From Mycobacterium sp. 852013-50091_SCH5140682 (GTDB lineage: Bacteria > Actinomycetota > Actinomycetes > Mycobacteriales > Mycobacteriaceae): 55,845 nucleotides of DNA. The number at the start of each line of letters is the position of its first letter. The first letter of the stretch is position 1. Location: assembly GCF_001665685.1 (NCBI RefSeq), contig NZ_LZTB01000140.1:1-55845 (forward strand). Reading direction: 5' to 3'. Both the position numbers and the translations under genes were made by a program. This document shows, one piece after another, positions 45,480-52,664 of the stretch. The notes under the pieces are model-generated. The model was not told where the DNA came from and made no database searches. It saw only the letters and a program-made list of their open reading frames with translations.

Positions 45480-46202
45480 CGATTTCGCGAGCAACCGCGA
45501 GACGTGCATCTGCGATACGCCGACGCGCTCGGCGATCTGCGTCTGAGTCTGCGATTCGAAGAATCGCAGGATCAGCACCGTACGTTCCCGCTCCGGCAAC
45601 GCCGCCAGCAACGGCCTGAGCGTCTCGCGATTCTCGATGCGCTCCAGGGCCGTGTCGACATCGCCGAGGGTGTCGACAATGGCGGGGGCATCCTCGTCTC
45701 CGCTGCCCCCACTGTCGATGGACAGCGTGTTGTACGAGCTGCCCGCGACCAGTCCCTCGACAATCTCGTCGCGGTCGATGTCCAATTCAGCAGCCAATTC
45801 GGATGCGGTCGGCGCCCGGCCCAACCGTTGCGAGAGTTCGGATGTCGCCGTTCCGAGCCGCAGGTGCAGTTCCTTGAGGCGCCGCGGCACCTTGACCGAC
45901 CAGCTGTTGTCCCGGAAGTGTCGCCGGACCTCGCCCATGATCGTCGGGACGGCGAAAGACACGAAGTCCGAGCCGGTTTCGACGTCGAACCGGTTGACGG
46001 CATTGACCAGCCCGACTCGGGCTACCTGTACGAGATCTTCTCGCGATTCGCCGCGCCCGTCGAAGCGCCGAGCGATGTGATCCGCCAGCGGCAGGCACCG
46101 GCTGACGATCTGTTCGCGTTGCTCCGCGTAGGCCGGCGATTGTTCGTCCAACCCGCCGAGCACACGGAACATGTCGAGTACGTCCGCATATTCCGAGGTC
46201 AC
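45450..46202 (-). CDS. sigF: RNA polymerase sigma factor SigF
   Basis: 250-residue sigma factor of the SigB/SigF stress and sporulation-like class. Region 2 runs through LADHIARRFDGRGESREDLVQVARVGLVNAVNRFD, region 3 through VPRRLKELHLRLGTATSELSQRLGR, and region 4 through LPERERTVLILRFFESQTQTQIAERVGVSQMHVSRLLAKSL. GTG start overlapping the rsbW stop (GTGA), the usual coupling of anti-sigma and sigma. Orthologue of Rv3286c. It should recognise the GTTT/GGGTAT promoters listed around it. Confidence 0.96.
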   Translation of the reverse strand: MTSEYADVLDMFRVLGGLDEQSPAYAEQREQIVSRCLPLADHIARRFDGRGESREDLVQVARVGLVNAVNRFDVETGSDFVSFAVPTIMGEVRRHFRDNSWSVKVPRRLKELHLRLGTATSELSQRLGRAPTASELAAELDIDRDEIVEGLVAGSSYNTLSIDSGGSGDEDAPAIVDTLGDVDTALERIENRETLRPLLAALPERERTVLILRFFESQTQTQIAERVGVSQMHVSRLLAKSLARLRDQLQ

Positions 46203-46621
46203 TGCAATAGGCTCGCTCGCCTTGCTGTCAGCGAGATACCGAATACCGGACCGGTGTCTGCACCCTGGCCGTTGGTAAAGGTCCGCACCTCGTGCGCCAA
46301 TGACGTCAAGACGTGCCAGCTGAAGCTGCCGGGCTCCACGACGTGCTCGCCCCGGCAGGTGGTCGACGCCGTGATGATCACCTGGTCGTCACGCGGATCG
46401 ATCACCACGACGAGCGTCGAATCCGGCAGTGCCGACCGGATCAACGCGGTGCAGGCTTCGTCCACTGCCAGTCGCAGGTCGGCCACCATGTCGAAGTCGA
46501 GATCCTCGAATGTGGCAGCGGCGCCGACCAATGTCCTCACGACAGCGAGGTTTTCCACTCTGGCCGCGACCCTCAATTCGACGGACCGCGCGCCTGCGCC
46601 GGGTGGATTGTCTTGGGCCAT
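46199..46621 (-). CDS. rsbW: Anti-sigma-F factor RsbW/UsfX
   Basis: 140 residues from the ATG at 46621 with TGGAGG upstream. GHKL-type ATPase fold in outline (LAVVRTLVGAAATFEDLDFDMVADLRLAVDEACTALIRSAL), but the N-box asparagine is absent (EACTALI) and no DxGxG box is evident, as in mycobacterial UsfX generally. It sequesters SigF until antagonists act. Middle gene of chaB-rsbW-sigF. Orthologue of Rv3287c. Confidence 0.92.
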   Translation of the reverse strand: MAQDNPPGAGARSVELRVAARVENLAVVRTLVGAAATFEDLDFDMVADLRLAVDEACTALIRSALPDSTLVVVIDPRDDQVIITASTTCRGEHVVEPGSFSWHVLTSLAHEVRTFTNGQGADTGPVFGISLTARRASLLQ

Positions 46622-46712
46622 GTAACCTCCAGGCATTTTCGTGCCCACGATACTCCCGGCGATCGGGTTCACCGATTCCATACGGTGCCTGCGGATGGGT
46701 TGAGACAACATT

Positions 46713-47129
46713 TCACCATTTGCGTGTTTCTTTGCGATTCTCTTTCTCGATTGCCTTGACAAGGTCCTTTTTGTCCATGGTGGAACGGCCCCGGATGTCG
46801 AGCCGACGAGCCACCTCGAGCAAGTGCTTCTTGCTGGCATTCGCGTCGACACCTTCGGCGGATGCACCCTTGGCATTCGGGCCGCCGCTGCGGGCCCGTG
46901 CATCGGACGGACCCTTGTGATCCTTGGCTTCCCAGTGGTCCCCGACCTTCTCATAGCTGTGTTTGAGTGCCGAGTACGCGACGCGATGCGCACGCTGACC
47001 CTCACCGTAGGATTCCGCGGCCGAGTCGTGCGCCTTGGCGAACGTCCTCTGTGCCTTGGCATCCGATTTCTTCAACGTACTCGGTAGTTCACTTTGCTTT
47101 GCCTGGCCATCTCTGGTGGTCTTTGGCAA
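46713..47129 (-). CDS. ChaB-domain protein
   Basis: 138 residues from a TTG at 47129, chosen because AAAGGAG lies 9 nt upstream and homology starts at ELPSTLKKSDAKAQRTFAKAHDSAAESYGEGQRAHRVAYSALKHSYEKVGDHW, the ChaB domain. The C-terminal 40 residues (SKKHLLEVARRLDIRGRSTMDKKDLVKAIEKEN) resemble a Rho-N/SAP-like nucleic-acid-binding helix pair. Highly charged. In M. smegmatis a ChaB gene heads the rsbW-sigF operon, as here. Function unknown. Confidence 0.88.
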   Translation of the reverse strand: MPKTTRDGQAKQSELPSTLKKSDAKAQRTFAKAHDSAAESYGEGQRAHRVAYSALKHSYEKVGDHWEAKDHKGPSDARARSGGPNAKGASAEGVDANASKKHLLEVARRLDIRGRSTMDKKDLVKAIEKENRKETRKW

Positions 47130-47199
47130 TGTTCCGGCTCCTTTCGGCGATATCGGCGGATCAAGATGTCGGCCGCAGGTCGGGTATTCCTATGGTCTA

Positions 47200-47225
47200 G
47201 TGCCCGCGAACCGCTCAGTCCAAAC
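47200..47225 (-). promoter_or_regulatory. SigF-type promoter of chaB-rsbW-sigF
   Basis: Minus strand: GTTT (47225-47222), 16 nt, GGGCAC (47205-47200), one or two bases off the GGGTAT consensus -10. Predicts autoregulation of sigF through the chaB promoter, as known in M. smegmatis. Leader of about 65 nt. Confidence 0.65.
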
Positions 47226-47366
47226 GTGACTCTGCCGGTTCTTCACTTTGCAGCAATCGGGGCTACCGCTCCGGCGATGAGCGGCAGCCCGGGGTATGCC
47301 GCCTAGTGCGTTGCGGGGCAATGCCTTTCTGCCGTGCCGTTCTGCCGCCGAACTGGTCGAGGTTGT

Positions 47367-48353
47367 TCAGTCGAGCTCGGCGCGCAACGCGGCCAGCAGG
47401 GGTTTGGCCGCCTCGTTCAAGAAGCGCTCTTGGCTCTCACCGCCGATCTGGACGAGCGCGATGTCGGTGAAACCGGCCTTGCGGTACTCGTCGACAGATT
47501 CGATGATGGCGTCGAGGTCGGGGCCGCATGGGATGGCCGACGCGACATCTTCGGGCCTGACGAATTGCGTGGCGGCAGCGAAGCCCGCGGGAGTGGGCAG
47601 GTCGGCGTTCACCGACCAGCCCCCGGCAAACCACCGGAACTGCTCGTGCGCGCGCTTGACGGCGCGGTCCCGGTCAGTGTCCCAGCACACCGGAATCTGC
47701 CCGATGACGCGGCCTTCGGGTAACACGCCGGTGGCGTGCCGCTTGTCGCGCCACTCGTCGACGATCGCGCGGTCGGGAGCGACGTCGATCAGGTGGTCGG
47801 CGAGCAACGCCAGCTTGTCGACGGCCTTCCCGCCGGTCATGGAGACGCCGATGGTCACCGGTTCGTCCGGAATGTCCCAGATGCGGGCGGAGTCGACTTC
47901 GAAGTATTCACCCCGAAAGTCGATCAGGTCTCCCCCGAGCAACTCTCGGATGATTTTGATTGCTTCGGCGAGCATGTCGAGTCGCCGTTCAATGGTGGGC
48001 CAGCCCCGTCCGACGACGTGTTCGTTGAGATTCTCTCCGGTGCCCAGACCGAGCGTGAATCGTCCGTCGGCGAGGATCTGCACCGTCGCGGCCTGCTGCG
48101 CGACCACCGCCGGGTGATACCGCATGGTCGGGCAGGTCACGTAGGAATAGAGGTGTACCGCATCGGTCGCGTGGGCGACAGCACCCAGCACCGGCCAAGC
48201 GTTGGGCGCGTGGCCCTGTGCCGCCAGCCAAGGCGAGAAGTGATCACTGCACACCTCGAAATCGAACCCTGCCTGCTCTGCGGCGACCGCGTAGTCGACG
48301 AGATCGCGGGGCCCGCTCTGTTCAGTCATCAACGTGTATCCGAATCGCGTCAT
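47367..48353 (-). CDS. LLM-class F420-dependent oxidoreductase
   Basis: 328 residues from the ATG at 48353 (MTRFGYTLMTEQSGPRD). A TIM-barrel luciferase-like protein with FEVCSDHFSPWL, LGTGENLNEHVVG and RLDMLAEAIKIIRELLGG, the pattern of the F420-dependent glucose-6-phosphate dehydrogenase-like subgroup (TIGR03557). Substrate not predictable. Preceded by a perfect SigF-type promoter, so an F420-using stress enzyme; the cofactor genes fbiA and fbiB are elsewhere in this window. Confidence 0.87.
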   Translation of the reverse strand: MTRFGYTLMTEQSGPRDLVDYAVAAEQAGFDFEVCSDHFSPWLAAQGHAPNAWPVLGAVAHATDAVHLYSYVTCPTMRYHPAVVAQQAATVQILADGRFTLGLGTGENLNEHVVGRGWPTIERRLDMLAEAIKIIRELLGGDLIDFRGEYFEVDSARIWDIPDEPVTIGVSMTGGKAVDKLALLADHLIDVAPDRAIVDEWRDKRHATGVLPEGRVIGQIPVCWDTDRDRAVKRAHEQFRWFAGGWSVNADLPTPAGFAAATQFVRPEDVASAIPCGPDLDAIIESVDEYRKAGFTDIALVQIGGESQERFLNEAAKPLLAALRAELD

Positions 48354-48362
48354 GGCAATCGA

Positions 48363-48387
48363 ATACCCGTGCATGTCTTGGCGAAAC
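48363..48387 (-). promoter_or_regulatory. SigF-type promoter of the F420 oxidoreductase
   Basis: GTTT (48387-48384), 15 nt, GGGTAT (48368-48363) on the minus strand, a perfect consensus. The ATG follows 9 nt after the -10, leaving a leader of only about 3 nt. Confidence 0.8.
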
Positions 48388-48394
48388 TGGGTAC
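48369..48394 (+). promoter_or_regulatory. Possible SigF-type promoter of the 48404 membrane gene
   Basis: GGGTAC (48389-48394) lies exactly 9 nt before the ATG at 48404, the same spacing as other SigF promoters here. The -35 candidate GTGC (48369-48372, 16-nt spacer) is weak. Interleaved with the divergent promoter on the other strand. Confidence 0.45.
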
Positions 48395-48403
48395 CCAGCC
48401 GGC

Positions 48404-48748
48404 ATGACCGAGTCACACACAGACATTCAGCCCCCGGAGCAAAAGCGTCGGCTGTCCGCGACCTGGGTGCTTGCGATTCTGACTATTCCCGCGGCAATCG
48501 CAGTGTTTTTGTACGGCATGGCGGCCGTGATGAGCCTGGCCGGCTGCACCGACCAGACGTGCGCCCACAAAGGGCCGAATGAATTCTGGTTCGGGATTCT
48601 GTTCTACGGCGCGCTCGTGGTCCCCATCGTGACCATCCTGGTGTCGGCCTTCACCGCGCGGCTGCGGCGCGGCATCGTGGTTCCCCTTGTCGCGTTGGCA
48701 ATTCTGGCCATCGATTTCGCCGTGCTCGCACTGACGTTTCGGCCTTGA
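48404..48748 (+). CDS. Small membrane protein
   Basis: 114 residues with three membrane spans (about 21-41, 62-82, 91-110) and a short extracytoplasmic loop carrying two cysteines (CTDQTCAHKGPNEFW) that could form a disulphide. No family recognised. Divergent from the F420 oxidoreductase across 50 bp and probably under SigF. ATG at 48404. Confidence 0.7.
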   Translation: MTESHTDIQPPEQKRRLSATWVLAILTIPAAIAVFLYGMAAVMSLAGCTDQTCAHKGPNEFWFGILFYGALVVPIVTILVSAFTARLRRGIVVPLVALAILAIDFAVLALTFRP

Positions 48749-48815
48749 TCGGGCGCCGCAATCTCCCGTCCGGCCGGGTTGCGGCTGGTGGCCTTGTGCA
48801 GTTGTGACGATGCGA

Positions 48816-49124
48816 TCAGCTGCTGGGGCGTTGCCTCATCACACTCGGATGCTCGGCGTACCAACGCTCCTCGATGCGCCTGACCCTGATGTGCTCGAAC
48901 GCCAGCCAGAGCGACCCGACGAGGAATCCGGCCGCGGACAGGCTGCCCACGGTGAACCCGACATCGGAATGGCCTGTCGCGAAGGCGGACAGGCAAGCGA
49001 CGAACAACACCAGCGCCAGGCCGATCACGACAAGCGCGGGCATGATCGCGTTGTCCTTCATCGACTCACCGGCGTGCGGCCGTGTCGTCCTGGCGTGATC
49101 CACCGGATCTTTCGGACCCTTCAT
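48816..49124 (-). CDS. UsfY-like membrane protein
   Basis: 102 residues from the ATG at 49124 with GGAAGGAG upstream. Two membrane spans (about 29-48 and 53-74) and a polar tail HIRVRRIEERWYAEHP. The N-terminal KDPVDHARTTRPHAGESMKDN resembles UsfY, the small protein encoded upstream of rsbW in M. tuberculosis (Rv3288c). Function unknown; a SigF-regulon member elsewhere. Assigned by resemblance from memory, so moderate confidence. Confidence 0.65.
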   Translation of the reverse strand: MKGPKDPVDHARTTRPHAGESMKDNAIMPALVVIGLALVLFVACLSAFATGHSDVGFTVGSLSAAGFLVGSLWLAFEHIRVRRIEERWYAEHPSVMRQRPSS

Positions 49125-49191
49125 GGCTACTCCTTCCCGCCATAACTGCTGGCCCTGCTGCCCCTGCGCGGGGCTGTATCCACAGTAGAAC

Positions 49192-49234
49192 GATTTCGCC
49201 GGGCCGACGAACAATCCGTCGGCCCGGCGAAATC
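49192..49234 (-). terminator. Strong hairpin between the DUF6131-like gene and usfY
   Basis: A perfect 18-bp stem (49192-49209 with 49217-49234, core GCCGGGCCGACG) and 7-nt loop, 18 nt past the upstream stop. Without a T run, but its stability makes it a likely terminator or mRNA 3-prime-end protector. Confidence 0.75.
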
Positions 49235-49251
49235 AACGCAAGGTGCGCAGG

Positions 49252-49407
49252 TCAATACCAGACGCGTCGGCCCGCGACGGGACGGCCGATCGAGCCCAGT
49301 AACCAGAACACGGCACCTATGACCAGCAGGATGATTCCGATCACCCACAGCAGGTAGATGTTGAATATCAATCCGAGAATGAGCAGTATCGCTCCGAAGA
49401 CGATCAT
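49252..49407 (-). CDS. 51-residue hydrophobic membrane protein (DUF6131-like)
   Basis: Starts at the ATG at 49407 after GAGG. Two closely packed hydrophobic segments (MIVFGAILLILGLIFNIYLLWVIGIILLVIGAVFWLLG) end in SIGRPVAGRRVWY. Tiny proteins of this pattern are common and multicopy in mycobacteria. It follows the next gene upstream by 40 nt and is probably co-transcribed from the SigF promoter at 49668-49692. Role unknown. Confidence 0.75.
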   Translation of the reverse strand: MIVFGAILLILGLIFNIYLLWVIGIILLVIGAVFWLLGSIGRPVAGRRVWY

Positions 49408-49447
49408 CGTGACCTCGTTTCCAATGGGTGTGGGGATGGATATCGGA

Positions 49448-49657
49448 TCATTGCGACGGTTGGGGCAGATGGCACTGGGCAACCTTCGGGTTCACGCCCG
49501 CATAGTTGAGCGGCCCCGCCACAGCGGTCAGCGCAACGCTGCCTGCCGTGGCGCAGTTCGCTGAGCCACCCTGGAAGTAATCGCGCTGCCAAGCCGCGAA
49601 TACCCCGATCAGCAACCAGATCAGGACAATCAGTCCGAGAGAACCACCGAGTCTCAT
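49448..49657 (-). CDS. Small single-span membrane protein
   Basis: 69 residues from the ATG at 49657. One N-terminal span (LGLIVLIWLLIGVFAAW) and an outer part with two cysteines (SANCATAGS and VAQCHLPQPSQ) likely to form a disulphide. The start is fixed by a perfect SigF promoter whose -10 ends 10 nt before this ATG; a longer frame to 49705 would include that promoter. No function known. Confidence 0.75.
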   Translation of the reverse strand: MRLGGSLGLIVLIWLLIGVFAAWQRDYFQGGSANCATAGSVALTAVAGPLNYAGVNPKVAQCHLPQPSQ

Positions 49658-49667
49658 GACGCTCGGA

Positions 49668-49692
49668 ATACCCGTTTGAGCTAAGTCGAAAC
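49668..49692 (-). promoter_or_regulatory. SigF-type promoter of the 49657 gene
   Basis: GTTT (49692-49689), 15 nt, GGGTAT (49673-49668) on the minus strand: perfect consensus, 10 nt before the ATG. Confidence 0.82.
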
Positions 49693-49708
49693 GTGTCACG
49701 ATCAAGTG

Positions 49709-49735
49709 GGTTGCGGCAGGCCGCGTGCGGGGTAA
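49709..49735 (+). promoter_or_regulatory. SigF-type promoter of the MprF-like gene
   Basis: GGTT (49709-49712), 17 nt, GGGTAA (49730-49735), pointing the other way from the promoter at 49668-49692. The two -35 boxes are only 16 bp apart. Leader of about 45 nt. Confidence 0.6.
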
Positions 49736-49787
49736 CTCTCGAGTAGTTCACTGCGCACGTCATATGCCACCGAGGAGGTCTCCGGCG

Positions 49788-51182
49788 ATGCTCGAGAGCG
49801 ATCGCGCACGAGGGGTGCACTCGCGGGTCGCCGGCGCGGCCGGCTCGGTGGATTCCGGGCGAAATCAGTTCTGCCGCAGCATGCCTGCGTTGGTGGTCGC
49901 CGGAGGTGTGGTGGTCGTCTTCACCGCCTGGTACGGCCTCGCCCACGTCAGCCTGGAAGGGGCGTCGGTCGAGGCTGCTGCGGCGGCGGTGGCCGTCACG
50001 GTCGTCGGGCACGGATTGACCCTGGGACGCCCCGTCACCTGGCTGCACGGCGCGCTCGCGGCAGCCGCCGTGCTGCTGGCGATCCTTGCCGGCGACCACG
50101 GCCAAGCCGACGTGTTCGCGGCCTTGGTGCTCACCGCCGGTCTCCTGTTGATGTTGCCGTGCCGATCCCGCGCCGAGCCGGAGGAGCTGCCGCAAGTACA
50201 CCGGCTGGTGGACCGGACACATGACGATCCCCTGGCCCCATTTGCCATGGCGGCCAACAAGAGTTACGTCTTCAGCGCCGACACGAGCGCGGGTTTGGCG
50301 TACCGGGCCCTTGGCGGGCTGGCGGTCGTCAGCGGCGATCCGATAGGCGACCCCGATCGATACCCGGAGGTGGTCTTCCGGTTTGCGGCGCTGTGCCGGT
50401 CCCGCGGCTGGCGGATCGTGGTCCTGGGCGCCTCGGAATCCCGGTTGGCACTATGGCAGGAAACCGGCGCGATCACCGGACTCAAGGCCATCCCAATCGG
50501 ACGCGACGTCGTCGTCGATGTCGGCACGTTCAGCCTGTCGGGCCGCGGCAAACGCAACCTGCGGCAGGCTGTCAAGCGCACCCACAACGCGGGCATCAGC
50601 ACTGAGGTCGTCTCCGAGCAGGCGATCGGTGCCCAGTCGCGCGCCGAGCTGCAGGACGTCATGCGGGCGTCCGGTAGGGCCGCTGCCGGTGAACGCGGCT
50701 TCGCGATGATGTTGGGCGACACCTTGTCCGGCCACTATCCCGACGTATGGCTGATCATCGCGCGCGACCGCTCCGGACAGGCGCAGGCGTTTCACCGGTA
50801 TGCCGGCACCGGCGGCGGAACAGACCTCAGCCTCGAATTGCCGTGGCGCCGCAAAGGCGCGCCCAACGGAATCGACGAACGCCTCAGCGTCGACATGATC
50901 GAGTGGGCCAAACATACCGGAGTTCAACGGGTTTCCCTGGCCTTCGCACCTTTCCCCGAGCTCTTCTCCAAGGATCCGGACACCGGTATCGCCGTCCGCG
51001 CCGCATACCTGCTGGCGCACACCGGCGACCGGCTGATCAAGCTGGAGTCGCTCTACCGGTATCTGCGAAAGTTCGACGCCCTGGGAGAGCGCCGGTACGT
51101 GCTCATCGCACTGACCCAACTACTCCCGGCGCTGTTCGTCCTGCTGCGCCTGGAGTTCGGCCACCGACCTTCCCGGAGTTGA
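49788..51182 (+). CDS. Short MprF/LysX-like membrane protein (DUF2156)
   Basis: 464 residues from the ATG at 49788 with GAGGAGG 8 nt upstream. Four membrane spans in the first 125 residues, then a DUF2156 domain (phosphatidylglycerol lysyltransferase C-terminal fold): GGLAVVSGDPIGDPDRYPEVVFRFAALCRSRGW, FSLSGRGKRNLRQAVKRTHNAG, GIDERLSVDMIEWAK. Unlike LysX it has no lysyl-tRNA synthetase part and fewer spans than MprF. It may transfer an amino acid to a lipid from aminoacyl-tRNA made elsewhere; unproven. Confidence 0.85.
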   Translation: MLESDRARGVHSRVAGAAGSVDSGRNQFCRSMPALVVAGGVVVVFTAWYGLAHVSLEGASVEAAAAAVAVTVVGHGLTLGRPVTWLHGALAAAAVLLAILAGDHGQADVFAALVLTAGLLLMLPCRSRAEPEELPQVHRLVDRTHDDPLAPFAMAANKSYVFSADTSAGLAYRALGGLAVVSGDPIGDPDRYPEVVFRFAALCRSRGWRIVVLGASESRLALWQETGAITGLKAIPIGRDVVVDVGTFSLSGRGKRNLRQAVKRTHNAGISTEVVSEQAIGAQSRAELQDVMRASGRAAAGERGFAMMLGDTLSGHYPDVWLIIARDRSGQAQAFHRYAGTGGGTDLSLELPWRRKGAPNGIDERLSVDMIEWAKHTGVQRVSLAFAPFPELFSKDPDTGIAVRAAYLLAHTGDRLIKLESLYRYLRKFDALGERRYVLIALTQLLPALFVLLRLEFGHRPSRS

Positions 51183-51200
51183 TGAGATCGGTATTTCGGG

Positions 51201-51226
51201 GTTTCATGCCCGCGCGATGCGGATAC
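51201..51226 (+). promoter_or_regulatory. SigF-type promoter of the Gly/Cys-rich protein gene
   Basis: GTTT (51201-51204), 16 nt, GGATAC (51221-51226). The ATG at 51236 follows after 9 nt, the same spacing as the other SigF promoters in this region. Confidence 0.65.
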
Positions 51227-51235
51227 CCCGAAAAC

Positions 51236-51601
51236 ATGATGAAACTGAACCTAGGAACCAGAATGAAGCGCGGCGTCGCACCGCTGGTGTTCGCGGGTGC
51301 CGTCGCATCAGCGTTGGCGGCAGCGCCGTTCGCGGCAGCGGAGGTCCCCGGGCAGGTGTCGGGCGGCATCGCGACTGTCCAGTTCGTCCCGCTCGATCCG
51401 GGTGGCGGCGGCTGCATGAACGGCGAGTGCGGCTCCGGCGGCACCAATGACGGACCCGGCGGCGGCCCGGGCGGCAGCGGCTGCGTGCCTGGCCCGAACG
51501 GCCCCATCTGCGGCTCCGGCGGCGTTAACGCCGGACCGGGCGGAGTGCCCGGCGGCAGCGGTTGCGTACCGGGCATGGGCTGCGGGTCCGGGCACGGCTG
51601 A
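51236..51601 (+). CDS. Secreted Gly/Cys-rich repeat protein
   Basis: 121 residues. The ATG at 51236 is chosen from promoter spacing; a second ATG follows at once. Signal peptide RGVAPLVFAGAVASALAAAPFAAA with likely cleavage before EVPGQ. The mature part has a short strand (GGIATVQFVPLDP) and then a Gly-rich region with paired cysteines: two near-copies of CGSGG(T/V)N(D/A)GPGG(G/V)PGGSGCVPG. Six cysteines may form disulphides outside the cell. No family recognised. Confidence 0.75.
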   Translation: MMKLNLGTRMKRGVAPLVFAGAVASALAAAPFAAAEVPGQVSGGIATVQFVPLDPGGGGCMNGECGSGGTNDGPGGGPGGSGCVPGPNGPICGSGGVNAGPGGVPGGSGCVPGMGCGSGHG

Positions 51602-51814
51602 CACACGCGCGGCACAGGAAACTCCCGCCGGGTCGCCTGAGACCTACGGCGACCTCTAGCGGGATGCCGCCGCGATGATCGTGGTGGCAGCGCAGGCCGG
51701 CGATCGCGACGGGACAGGTTTGGCTATCGGTCCCGCGGTGATTGTCGGCCTGATGCGTGTCCCGGACAGGCAGCTCTACCGCATCCGCTGTGAGATATGA
51801 GGCGTCGCACACCG

Positions 51815-52384
51815 ATGAGTGACACCGCACTGCTGATCATCGACATGTTCAACGACTACCGGCATGACGATGCCGATCGACTCGCCGCCAATGTCACCGA
51901 AATCCTCGGGCCGCTGCGGCAATTGCGGGACGCTGCGCGCGAACACCCGGCGGTCGACATCGTCTACGTCAACGACAACCACGGGGACTTCAACGCCAGC
52001 GGGGACGACATCGTCCGCTCGGCACAGCGCGGACGCTACCCGGAATTGATCGAGCCGCTGTTGCCCGCAGACGGATGCGGGTTCCTCACGAAGGTCCGGC
52101 ACAGCGTCTTCTACGCCACGGCGCTGGACTATCTCCTGCAACGGTTGGGTACCAAAACCTTGATTCTTGCGGGACAGGTCACCGAGCAGTGCATCCTCTA
52201 CAGCGCGCTCGACGGTTATCTGCGGCATTTCGACGTCGTCATCCCGTCCGACGCCGTCGCGCACATCGACGAATATCTGGGTACCGCAGCGCTGGAGATG
52301 ATGAGACGCAATATGGACGCCCGGGTCGTCGAGTCGTCGCACCTGCTCAGGGCTTCAGACCACGACGCGGAATTCTTTCGATGA
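51815..52384 (+). CDS. Isochorismatase-family cysteine hydrolase
   Basis: 189 residues from the ATG at 51815 (MSDTALLIIDMFNDY). The triad Asp in LIIDMFNDY, Lys in FLTKVRHSVFY and Cys in GQVTEQCILYSALDGY matches the isochorismatase/nicotinamidase-like superfamily. cis-Peptide VTEQC is typical. The substrate cannot be told; members cleave isochorismate, nicotinamide or N-carbamoyl compounds. A start six codons upstream is possible. The 213-bp gap before it contains no clear gene. Confidence 0.88.
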   Translation: MSDTALLIIDMFNDYRHDDADRLAANVTEILGPLRQLRDAAREHPAVDIVYVNDNHGDFNASGDDIVRSAQRGRYPELIEPLLPADGCGFLTKVRHSVFYATALDYLLQRLGTKTLILAGQVTEQCILYSALDGYLRHFDVVIPSDAVAHIDEYLGTAALEMMRRNMDARVVESSHLLRASDHDAEFFR

Positions 52385-52477
52385 CAGATCGGCGTGCCCC
52401 ACGGTTCCGGACCCGCCGCGACATATCCAGAAAACGAAAAGCTCACCGCCCGACCCATGCCACGCAGGACGCTAAAT

Positions 52478-52526
52478 GTGTTGTTTGGCAACACTTTTGA
52501 CCAAACTCCGCCGATACGGTCGGCGG
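52478..52526. repeat. Two adjacent inverted repeats in a 280-bp intergenic region
   Basis: GTGTTG-TTTGG-CAACAC (52478-52494) and CCGCCGA-TACGG-TCGGCGG (52508-52526), both with perfect arms and 5-nt spacers. They lie between the isochorismatase gene and the second STAS gene and could be an operator followed by a terminator-like hairpin. Confidence 0.5.
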
Positions 52527-52664
52527 CGGCGTCTGGGCCATTTCGAACCCGCGGAGACTGCACTGATCTAGTCTTGGGTTCGGTTGAGTCGACAGCCTGT
52601 CCAGAAACTCGGCGGGTTGAGCGACCGACTCGCTGAGTGCCTGCATTCAGCGAGGGGGTACCCC

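Noticed and set aside
46622..46712. Separate SigF promoter for rsbW between chaB and rsbW
   Set aside because: GGTG followed by GGGAGT has only a 12-nt spacer and a poor -35; not convincing.
47182..47187. GGGTAT on the plus strand, possible SigF -10 box
   Set aside because: No GTTT-like -35 at 14-17 nt upstream and no convincing gene downstream on that strand.
51716..51740. GTTT-N15-GGTGAT as a SigF promoter of the isochorismatase gene
   Set aside because: Two mismatches in the -10 box and about 75 nt to the start codon; too weak to list.
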